A stretch of DNA of 26,128 nt from Akkermansiaceae bacterium (GTDB lineage: Bacteria; Verrucomicrobiota; Verrucomicrobiia; Verrucomicrobiales; Akkermansiaceae), in the NCBI GenBank assembly GCA_023300205.1, contig JALZVD010000326.1, forward strand, positions 1 through 26,128, written 5' to 3'. This document shows, piece by piece, positions 1 to 7,097 of the stretch (the stretch's first letter is position 1; each line of letters opens with the position of its first letter). The notes below the pieces were generated by a model. That model had not been told where the DNA came from and did not search any database. It saw nothing but the letters and a program-made list of their open reading frames with translations. Made by a program: the position numbers and the translations under genes.

Positions 1-875
1 TTGATCCTATGTCCAAACGCTGAACCTTGAGGAGGATTGATCGGTGAAGGGATTTCACCTTCTAAAATCACCCTCTCTCGCTTAGCTGTTGGATCAGGAA
101 CTGGAATAGCTGACAATAAAGCTTTCGTATAAGCGTGCTTTGGTGATTTATAAATCACATCTGCATCAGCCATTTCAACTAACTTGCCTAAATACATCAC
201 CGCTACCTGGTCTGAGATATGCTTCACCACTGCCAGATCATGGGCAATAAGCATATAAGCAATCCCCATTTCCTCCTGAAGCTCCATTAAGAGGTTTAGC
301 ACCTGACTCTGTACTGAGACATCTAGCGCCGATACAGGCTCATCTAGTACAAGCAATTCAGGCTTAAGCGCAATAGCGCGAGCAATCCCAATTCTCTGAC
401 GTTGTCCACCGGAAAACTCAAAAGAAAATTTATCCACTGCTGAAGCGGCCATTCCTACTCTATCTAGCAACTCAACCGCTAACTCCCTGCGCGAACTAGC
501 GGAGCCTACTTTCTGGATGAGTAATGGCTCAGTGATGATTTCACCGATACTCATACGAGGGTTTAAAGATTCAGCTGGATCCTGGAACATCATTTGAAAC
601 TGCTTCCTGAGAGGTCTCAATTGTCCTTGTGATAAATGACTTACATCCGTCCCGTTGATAATAATAGACCCAGCAGTTGGCTTGGTAAGTCTGACTATCG
701 ATTTACCTAGAGTAGATTTACCACAGCCAGACTCTCCCACTATTCCAAGCGTCTTTCCCTTTTGTAAACTGAGACTCACTCCATCCACAGCCTTAACCTC
801 ACCAATTCGACGAGATAAAATACCGCCATGAATAGGAAAGTGCATTTTCAAATTATTAACTTCTAATAAATTCAT
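1..875 (-). CDS. oppF: Peptide ABC transporter ATP-binding protein, OppF/DppF type (3' end cut by window edge)
   Basis: This cytoplasmic ATPase subunit powers a peptide importer, working as a heterodimer with the OppD-like protein encoded just upstream. I translated 291 codons from the ATG at 875; the rest lies beyond position 1. It shows Walker [10 protein letters not shown] (residues 47-55), Q-loop FQDP (97-100), signature FSGGQRQR (154-161), Walker B LLVLDEP (174-180), D-loop SALD and switch histidine 212. After residue 240 comes the oligopeptide-transporter C-terminal region (HAYTKALLSAIP), ending in GSAFGHR, where most OppF/DppF proteins have a Gly-Cys pair and a second Cys, so the usual cysteines are missing in the visible part. 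It is the last visible gene of the minus-strand operon, 12 bases after the oppD stop. No strong Shine-Dalgarno site is seen. OppF rather than DppF is a label of convenience; the ATPase identity is secure. Confidence 0.93.
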   Translation of the reverse strand, partial: MNLLEVNNLKMHFPIHGGILSRRIGEVKAVDGVSLSLQKGKTLGIVGESGCGKSTLGKSIVRLTKPTAGSIIINGTDVSHLSQGQLRPLRKQFQMMFQDPAESLNPRMSIGEIITEPLLIQKVGSASSRRELAVELLDRVGMAASAVDKFSFEFSGGQRQRIGIARAIALKPELLVLDEPVSALDVSVQSQVLNLLMELQEEMGIAYMLIAHDLAVVKHISDQVAVMYLGKLVEMADADVIYKSPKHAYTKALLSAIPVPDPTAKRERVILEGEIPSPINPPQGSAFGHRI

Positions 876-887
876 ACGTTCATTTTT

Positions 888-1868
888 CTATCCATGTTCC
901 GTGCATTTAGCACACGCCTCCACCCAGTGATCCGTTGAAACCTCTTTAAATATCGGTCGGTTAACGAGTGTTTCACCCTCTCTATCCATTCTCTGACAAA
1001 ATCTACATCCACTTACGAAATCAGCAATTCCGGCAACATTGTTAGGGATCGTTTTCAGCATGCTCTTTCGAGGTGTTTCTAGTCGAGGGATTGAAGCAAG
1101 CAAACCTTTTGTGTAAGCATGTTGAGGATTCTTAAACAACTCCACGACAGGAGCTTGCTCTACCACACGACCAGCATACATTACTACAACCTCATCACAG
1201 GTTTCAGCGATCACGCCCAGATCATGGGTAATGAGTATCACGCTTGATCCGTTTTCCTTCTGTAAGCTTTTCAACAAATCAAGAATCTGAGCTTGGACAG
1301 TCACATCAAGTGCTGTTGTGGGTTCATCTGCAATGATGAGATCCGGTTTGCACGCAAGAGCTATGGCTATAACTACCCTCTGTCGCATACCTCCTGAGAG
1401 TTGATGAGGGTATTCACTAGCGCGCATTTCAGGTGAAGGAATCCCCACCACATCTAGAAGTTCTATTGCTTCTTTCCAGGCTTCTTTTTTAGTGAGACCC
1501 TTATGAAGTATAAGCGACTCACTAAGCTGTTTACCTATGCGATGCACAGGATTAAGAGCAGTCATGGGCTCCTGGAAAATCACTCCTATCTCATTACCTC
1601 TGATTTCATAAAGCCGTTCCGTACTGGCATCTAATAAATTCTTTCCTTTGAATAGAACCTCACCACCTGTGATCACTCCGGCTGGTTGAGGCAAGAGTTG
1701 AACAATAGACATTGCCGTTACTGATTTACCACATCCAGACTCTCCTACTATCCCTACAGTCTTTCCTGCTGGCACAGTAAAGGAAACACCATCCACGGCT
1801 GTTAACCTCCCCCTCTCAGTATCGAAAGCAGTCTGTAGATCTTTTATAATTAATACGTCTTTGGTCAA
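888..1868 (-). CDS. oppD: Peptide ABC transporter ATP-binding protein, OppD/DppD type
   Basis: This is the partner ATPase of the OppF-like protein; together they hydrolyse ATP on the cytoplasmic face to drive peptide import. The 326-residue length is typical for OppD/DppD. Motifs are Walker A GESGCGKS (42-49), Q-loop Q99, signature LSGGM (157-161), Walker B LIIADEP (177-183), D-loop TALD and H215. The C-terminal oligopeptide domain contains Cys288, Cys291, Cys319 and Cys322, two CxxC pairs that could hold a [4Fe-4S] cluster as described for some DppD proteins. The start codon is TTG at 1868, supported by an AAGAGGA Shine-Dalgarno stretch 4 bases upstream; the next methionine (residue 53) lies beyond Walker A. 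It sits 21 bases after the binding-protein stop and 12 bases before oppF, so it is co-transcribed. It may also serve the ATPase-less OppABC set at 7098-10902. Confidence 0.95.
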   Translation of the reverse strand: MTKDVLIIKDLQTAFDTERGRLTAVDGVSFTVPAGKTVGIVGESGCGKSVTAMSIVQLLPQPAGVITGGEVLFKGKNLLDASTERLYEIRGNEIGVIFQEPMTALNPVHRIGKQLSESLILHKGLTKKEAWKEAIELLDVVGIPSPEMRASEYPHQLSGGMRQRVVIAIALACKPDLIIADEPTTALDVTVQAQILDLLKSLQKENGSSVILITHDLGVIAETCDEVVVMYAGRVVEQAPVVELFKNPQHAYTKGLLASIPRLETPRKSMLKTIPNNVAGIADFVSGCRFCQRMDREGETLVNRPIFKEVSTDHWVEACAKCTEHG

Positions 1869-1872
1869 AATA

Positions 1873-1878
1873 TCCTCT
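1873..1878 (-). promoter_or_regulatory. Shine-Dalgarno site that fixes the TTG start of oppD
   Basis: On the minus strand AGAGGA (within AAGAGGA) lies 4 bases before the TTG at 1868. It is the clearest purine-rich ribosome-binding site in the window; most other genes here have none. It decides the start because no ATG is available upstream of the Walker A motif. Confidence 0.6.
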
Positions 1879-1889
1879 TACTATTCAAG

Positions 1890-4028
1890 TTAATTACTCA
1901 TTCTATATTCGTCAATTACCTCTTCAATTTCGGGGAAAACTTCACCCTTTCGACGAGCATCAAGAGTTTCTTTTTTCACCTCTTCGTCTATCCAAAATAA
2001 ATAGGTCTCCATAGGGTCTCTAATTTGAGCGTAGCTAAATTTAGTTGTCTCACTGCCTGGCCATTTCAGCCAACGCCAGTGGCCGATTGCAGTATAATCA
2101 CGGTATACACCTGGTATAAAAGCCCCAGACTCATGAAGCATTCTCTGCACATCAAAAGCTGCTGATTTTAATTCTTTAATTGTCCTAGCATTACGCACTT
2201 TTTCTGTAGCAACATCCATCTTTTCATCAGCATATGAATTCATGTTGTTGGTAGAATGTTTGCGATTCCCCACCTCATCAAATGCTTGATCAGAGTGGAA
2301 GAATTGGCGGTATCGAGGGAACGGAGGAGTGACTCCCCATCCGCTGAAAAAGGCCTCGTGCCGCTTCTCATTTAATTTCGCGAAAGCAACCCCATCTTCT
2401 AATGCATCCATCACTATCTCCACTCCACATTCTAGTGCCTCCTTCTGCAAGATGGCTAACATCTGAATGATAACAGGTGTTTGTGAAACAGTGCAACTAA
2501 ATGACAACTTAAGACCTTCAGCATTCCTCAAAATCCCATCCTTATCTTCTTCCGTAAACCCTGCTTTGGCGAAATACTCACGTGCTTTTTTAGGATTATA
2601 TTTCCTCACTTTAATCGAACGATCGGTAAACTCTCCAAAGCCATCCGTAAATTGATTAAGCCTCACATAATCACCTCGGAAGACTTGGTCATTCACTTTT
2701 TGAAAGTCCATCGCGTAGTGAAGACCTACTCTCACGTCCCTATTTTTCAAAATACCTTCGTCCATATTCAAATAGAAACCTAGAGGAACCAGTGGATAAT
2801 CTGTGTAGAACTTTTTCTTTTCGATGTAGCCATTAAATACGGGATCAACTTCGGTCTTCTCATACCAATAGCTAGGTGACGAAATCGAGAACAAATCAAT
2901 TTCTCCGATCTTAAATAATTCATAGCATTTCGATGGATCTCTTACTAATAAATAACGAATCCGATCTGGATTAAAGCGGTAACGGAAATATTTCAAATCT
3001 TTTGCCCACCAATCTTTAACACGGGTCAATGTCACTGACCGTCCTTTATTTATATTCTCAGGAGTTAATCTATAAGCACCTGTAGTAGGCTCCACCTTCC
3101 ACTGGTAACGTTCTTGATAGTCTGGCCCATACTCTTGGTAATACTTAGGTGATGATGGCGCGGGTAATCCTTGACCAGTAAAATAATACATATCTGGCTT
3201 ACTCTCAGGTAAAGTCGCGGATAAAGTCTGCTCATCATATACTGTGATGTTTGCGAACTGCTCTCGGTAATACTGTTTTTCAAATGGGGTAAACACATTA
3301 TCTGAAACTCGGACATAAATAGAAGTGAACATGTCTTCTGCTCGTATCATCTCGCCATCAGAATACGTTGCCTTAGGATTAAGTTTGAAATAGACTGTTC
3401 TCCGATCTTCGCTCACTGCCCACTGCTTAGCTAAACCTGGAATAGGCTTTCCTGTTACAGGATGAATGAACAATAAAGTCATCTCAATATCAGTGTATAT
3501 TTCCGAACGTAGACCTGAATTCGCATTAGGACCAAAAGGTCGCAAAGTAGCTGGATAAGCATAATCACGCATATAGGTATTAAATGTCCCCCCTTTTTTG
3601 GCATCAGGGTCACCTATTTCTGGTTCATTCATGCCCGACTCCCATCGCAGATTTAATGGAATGTCTTTTGGTGACTTGTAAGCTAAAAAGTCACCCAAAC
3701 TTAATCTAAATTCGTATTTCTCTATCGTTCGCGTATTAGACTCAGATGAACGCGTCAGCTTCCTAAGCTTCTTTTGGTTATCCGCGGAGAGAGGTATCTG
3801 CTGAGAACTAAGGCTATTGATTTCCGACCTTATTTCCTCACCAGATTTTCGACTCTTGTCTAGCTCATCAAGTAACCAAGTTTTCGTCCTCTTATTATAT
3901 TCCACAATGAAGCCATTCAGGTCATATAAGCTAGCTACCTTCTGTTCATCTACTGATTTACAACAGGTAAGCGAGAGCATGCTTAGTAATGCAAGAATGG
4001 TAAATACGGTATATAGAGAACGGGACAT
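1890..4028 (-). CDS. yejA: YejA-like peptide-binding lipoprotein (family 5 solute-binding protein)
   Basis: This protein should capture oligopeptides outside the cytoplasmic membrane and hand them to the YejB/YejE-like permeases encoded immediately upstream. The 712-residue protein starts with a hydrophobic signal segment (residues 5-20) and the sequence LTCCKS, a non-classical lipobox in which either Cys22 or Cys23 could be lipidated. Residues about 26-112 form a charged, probably helical extension absent from ordinary binding proteins. The SBP_bac_5 core begins near residue 125; it has the YejA-like entry NEPEIGDPDAKKGGTF, followed by YSDGEMIRAEDMFTS and the C-terminal lobe with VRVGLHYAMDFQKVN. 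The start at 4028 lies 5 bases after the yejE stop, indicating translational coupling, with no visible ribosome-binding site. The similarity to YejA rather than OppA or DppA rests on this segment and on the permeases. The natural ligand is unknown; microcin C-like or other peptides are possible. Confidence 0.87.
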   Translation of the reverse strand: MSRSLYTVFTILALLSMLSLTCCKSVDEQKVASLYDLNGFIVEYNKRTKTWLLDELDKSRKSGEEIRSEINSLSSQQIPLSADNQKKLRKLTRSSESNTRTIEKYEFRLSLGDFLAYKSPKDIPLNLRWESGMNEPEIGDPDAKKGGTFNTYMRDYAYPATLRPFGPNANSGLRSEIYTDIEMTLLFIHPVTGKPIPGLAKQWAVSEDRRTVYFKLNPKATYSDGEMIRAEDMFTSIYVRVSDNVFTPFEKQYYREQFANITVYDEQTLSATLPESKPDMYYFTGQGLPAPSSPKYYQEYGPDYQERYQWKVEPTTGAYRLTPENINKGRSVTLTRVKDWWAKDLKYFRYRFNPDRIRYLLVRDPSKCYELFKIGEIDLFSISSPSYWYEKTEVDPVFNGYIEKKKFYTDYPLVPLGFYLNMDEGILKNRDVRVGLHYAMDFQKVNDQVFRGDYVRLNQFTDGFGEFTDRSIKVRKYNPKKAREYFAKAGFTEEDKDGILRNAEGLKLSFSCTVSQTPVIIQMLAILQKEALECGVEIVMDALEDGVAFAKLNEKRHEAFFSGWGVTPPFPRYRQFFHSDQAFDEVGNRKHSTNNMNSYADEKMDVATEKVRNARTIKELKSAAFDVQRMLHESGAFIPGVYRDYTAIGHWRWLKWPGSETTKFSYAQIRDPMETYLFWIDEEVKKETLDARRKGEVFPEIEEVIDEYRMSN

Positions 4029-4033
4029 AAAAA

Positions 4034-5560
4034 TTAGCGGTAAGTGGTGAATTTTTTAGGATCAAAAGCCTCTCTAACAGCCTCACCAATAAAGGTAACG
4101 ATAATGAGTAACATCACTAACATGAAAAAGGCAGCTCCTACGATCCAAGGCGATGAGAGATTAGATAATCCATCCTTCAGCAAGCTCCCCCAAGTCGCAT
4201 AATGAGGAGGCAACCCAAACCCTAAATAATCTAATGAAGTCAGTGACAAGACAATGCCTGATACACTAAATGGCACAAGTGTTACAATGATCGCTACTGA
4301 GTTAGGTAAAATATGCTTAAAAATGATCCTTGGAGTGGAGGCGCCCATGACCCTTGCAGCTGCGACATAATCACGCGATTTTTCTTTTAGTGCGGCTGTC
4401 CGCATGAGGTAAGTCATACCCATCCACCCGAATAAAACCAGAATGGTCAAAATAAGACCCAGACCTCTATACTCTTCTGGTATCAGACCGCTAAGAATCA
4501 AGATAACAAATAAGAATGGAATGTTAGAGAATATCTCAATAATCCGCTGAATGAGAATATCTATCCAGCCACCATAGAAACCCATTAATAAACCAATAGT
4601 GATTCCTATAGCGTAAACAATGGGGATATAGATCAATGCCGCTTTTATGTTCACTTGTAATCCCCCATAGAGATATGCGAGAATATCATTCCCCTTGGAA
4701 TCCGTCCCCAGGAAATGTCGCTCCTTCATGCTCGCTGGTGTTGGATTATAGAAGACGCGTTGTAACTTGCTCGATGATTGAGCTAAGAAATCGTCCTTAC
4801 TCCCCTCTCCAATATATTTTTCAGAAACCAACTCTCCTATTTTGTAAGTGGCGGAATAGACATTCTGTCGTTCTTTGTTTTTACCGACAGCCACACCGAC
4901 TTTAATTCCTTTGCGGTATTTGTAACGCATATGCACTGACTCAGCATTATCAATATCATAAAGAGTCGCTGCTAGTCCGCTGAACTTTGTGCCCGTTCGA
5001 ATGCTGTAGACCACCCCATCTCTGACCTCCACATCCTTTGCAATAGCGGAAATCGTGTCTTTCGAGGAGTCATATGGGACGAATGCCATCAGAACCCAGT
5101 TTCCGTCCTCCTTAGAAAATTGCTTCTTGAGACTACGGTAATCCGCAGTGGAGTCTGCTATATCACCAGTGATTCCAAAATCCTTATTTTTATAGTTTTT
5201 CTGCATCAACGCAGGGAAATAGATATCCCCATTGTAAGAAACAATGAGCGCACGGTTACCTACCACCATTTGATCAAAGGCAGCCAAGGAAACTAATCCT
5301 ATTAGCAACAAGAACGCCCAATAGCCCCGTTTGATTGATTTAAATCTCTCCCATCTCCTCACTGTCATCGGCCGCATGCTGAACTTTTTTCCTGTCAGTA
5401 ATAACCAAATCCCAGAAATAGCCATAAACCCACTACAGCAATAGCCAAATAAGTCACTCACATCGTAAAACCAACTAAACGTAGGGAGATCAAAACCAAT
5501 CGCCCAAGCTACCGCGGAAATGGTTCCTGCTAGCAGTAAGAATATGGCCATTTTTTTCAT
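4034..5560 (-). CDS. yejE: YejE-like peptide ABC transporter permease with enlarged N-terminal half
   Basis: This is an inner-membrane permease subunit that pairs with the YejB-like protein to form the peptide channel. It has 508 residues, while Escherichia coli YejE has about 340. Two additional membrane segments (about residues 4-22 and 38-56) precede the family start, recognisable as RRWERFKSIKRGYWAF (68-83). The segment RALIVSYNGDIYFPAL (103-118) matches YejE, and then roughly residues 145-270 add extracytoplasmic sequence before the family resumes at HFLGTDSKGNDILAYLYGG (282-300). The cytoplasmic ATPase-contact (EAA) loop is RDYVAAARVMGASTPRIIFK, followed by SLTSLDYLGFGLPP and the C-terminal IGEAVREAFDPKKF, both diagnostic of YejE. 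The start at 5560 lies 18 bases after the yejB stop. The family assignment is firm; the role of the extra segments is unknown. Confidence 0.93.
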   Translation of the reverse strand: MKKMAIFLLLAGTISAVAWAIGFDLPTFSWFYDVSDLFGYCCSGFMAISGIWLLLTGKKFSMRPMTVRRWERFKSIKRGYWAFLLLIGLVSLAAFDQMVVGNRALIVSYNGDIYFPALMQKNYKNKDFGITGDIADSTADYRSLKKQFSKEDGNWVLMAFVPYDSSKDTISAIAKDVEVRDGVVYSIRTGTKFSGLAATLYDIDNAESVHMRYKYRKGIKVGVAVGKNKERQNVYSATYKIGELVSEKYIGEGSKDDFLAQSSSKLQRVFYNPTPASMKERHFLGTDSKGNDILAYLYGGLQVNIKAALIYIPIVYAIGITIGLLMGFYGGWIDILIQRIIEIFSNIPFLFVILILSGLIPEEYRGLGLILTILVLFGWMGMTYLMRTAALKEKSRDYVAAARVMGASTPRIIFKHILPNSVAIIVTLVPFSVSGIVLSLTSLDYLGFGLPPHYATWGSLLKDGLSNLSSPWIVGAAFFMLVMLLIIVTFIGEAVREAFDPKKFTTYR

Positions 5561-5578
5561 TATATTCTGTTAGATGAG

Positions 5579-6931
5579 TTAATTGAATTTAATTCTAGGA
5601 TCGATAAGAGCAACAATCACATCAGAGATTATATTTCCTAACAAAATGAGAAATGCCGAAATCGTCAAGGTCCCCATAATTAATGGCATATCCTTATCAA
5701 GCACGGCGTTATATTGCATTAGACCATAGCCATCAATATCAAATACCGTTTCTATCAGCATTGAACCACCAACAAAAATAGTCACTAACCCTCCTAGACT
5801 AGTTGCGATTGGAATCATTGAGTTTCTGAAGGCATGACCAAAGACGGCACGCTTAAACGGAACTCCCTTTGCCATAGCTGTCCTTACATAATCTGCGGCT
5901 AGATTATCCATCAGATTATTCTTCATCATCATCGTAGTAATGGCAAAGCCTCCAATGATATAACAGACCAATGGCAAGACAGTATGCCAGGCTAAATCCT
6001 TAATAACCTCCCAGCTAGAAAGGCGCTCCATGAAACTGAGTTGCTCATATTCAGGACTTAGCAACCCAAACAGAGGGAACATCTGCTTCTCAACCCCTAA
6101 ATAAGTAAGTAAAATAGCGCCCAACGCAAAACCAGGAATTGAATAACCAATAAAAATCAATATAGACGATACATTATCAACAAAGGTCCTGTGTTTTATC
6201 GCTTTTATAACACCTAAAGGAATACAGATACTATAAATTAGAATAGAAGACAAAATACCAAAATACAAAGAAATAGGTATCTTACTGCCAATCATAGATA
6301 ATACCGAATCCTGATATTTACTACTATTTCCAAAATCTCCCTGAAGTATCCCTGAGAAGCCAGAACGATAAACCACTGCGCGGTGAACGAACTGCTTTTC
6401 ACTTACAGTTTCACCATTAAGACTTTTTTCTTTACGTCGCTTACGATCCATCGGCGTTTCAAGCCTAACGCTCCATCCATTATCGATAATACTTGCCCCG
6501 CTATCCTCATATACAGCAGGACCAATCTCATCACCATTACGGGTAACTGCGACAATCCTATTCTCCCCTTTAACAACAAGCTTCACTCGCTGTTTGTTAT
6601 CAGCTAGTAATTCAACACCGTTAGACTTTTTAAACTCAGACTTCGATATCATCTCTTCTTTCGGTAATAAACCTAACCACTGAAGATATGCATAGGGAGT
6701 AGGTTTATCCGTACCATACTGTTCCTCCATTGCCTCTCTATCGTCATCACTAAGACCCCCGCTTGCTTTATTGTTATTGGAGCCATCACCTTCACCAGAT
6801 GATACATTTTGCATTAATAATTGATCCATCGGACCACCAGGTGCAACACGAGTAATCATGAATACAATAGCCGTGATCCCAAACAAAGTGATCGGCAAAA
6901 GGATGAGTCGGCGGATAAAATAAGCTTTCAT
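5579..6931 (-). CDS. yejB: YejB-like peptide ABC transporter permease with a large periplasmic insertion
   Basis: This is the first gene of the minus-strand transporter operon and encodes the second permease of the YejB/YejE pair. It begins with a membrane segment and the YejB hallmark RVAPGGPMDQLL (28-39). The acidic, low-complexity stretch 42-72 and QYGTDKPTPYAYLQWLGLL (71-89) are as in YejB, but residues about 90-192 are additional, with alternating hydrophobic residues suggesting beta structure. The family resumes at GILQGDFGNSSKYQDSV and continues through IGYSIPGFALGAILL (261-275). The ATPase-contact loop is ADYVRTAMAKGVPFKRAVFG (346-365), and the protein ends LIDPRIKFN. At 450 residues it is about 85 longer than E. 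coli YejB. An AAGGGTGA stretch lies about 12 bases upstream of the ATG, a possible but distant ribosome-binding site. Confidence 0.93.
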   Translation of the reverse strand: MKAYFIRRLILLPITLFGITAIVFMITRVAPGGPMDQLLMQNVSSGEGDGSNNNKASGGLSDDDREAMEEQYGTDKPTPYAYLQWLGLLPKEEMISKSEFKKSNGVELLADNKQRVKLVVKGENRIVAVTRNGDEIGPAVYEDSGASIIDNGWSVRLETPMDRKRRKEKSLNGETVSEKQFVHRAVVYRSGFSGILQGDFGNSSKYQDSVLSMIGSKIPISLYFGILSSILIYSICIPLGVIKAIKHRTFVDNVSSILIFIGYSIPGFALGAILLTYLGVEKQMFPLFGLLSPEYEQLSFMERLSSWEVIKDLAWHTVLPLVCYIIGGFAITTMMMKNNLMDNLAADYVRTAMAKGVPFKRAVFGHAFRNSMIPIATSLGGLVTIFVGGSMLIETVFDIDGYGLMQYNAVLDKDMPLIMGTLTISAFLILLGNIISDVIVALIDPRIKFN

Positions 6932-7097
6932 AGGTCGTAAAAGTCACCCTTCCTAAAAAATGACAAACTAGAACACCCATTTATTAGGGATTACACCAGC
7001 ATAGATCAAGCAAGTGTTTAAGAAAGTAGCAGAAAACCTAAAATTAACTAAAAAAAGGTGTGCAAGGCAGGAGAAAATACTGCAATTTGCCACTAAC
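6932..7097. promoter_or_regulatory. Divergent intergenic promoter region between the yejB-like operon and oppA
   Basis: This 166-bp segment separates two divergently transcribed peptide-transport operons, so both promoters must lie here or within the gene ends. Minus-strand candidate: -35 TTGATC (complement of 7004-7009), 17-base spacer, -10 TAATAA (complement of 6981-6986), giving a leader of roughly 40 bases before yejB. Plus-strand candidate: -35 ATGACA (6960-6965), 16-base spacer, -10 TATTAG (6982-6987). The two candidates overlap, which would make the operons compete or share a regulator. The matches are modest and I saw no clear operator palindrome. Confidence 0.4.

Noticed and set aside
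872..883. Three-codon open frame ATG-AAC-GTA-TGA overlapping the oppF start
   Set aside because: It is too short to carry weight and is expected by chance. oppF reads clearly from the ATG at 875.
7014..7097. GTG-initiated N-terminal extension of oppA by 28 codons
   Set aside because: It would bury the signal peptide behind a lysine-rich leader. The ATG at 7098 places the lipoprotein signal at the N-terminus.
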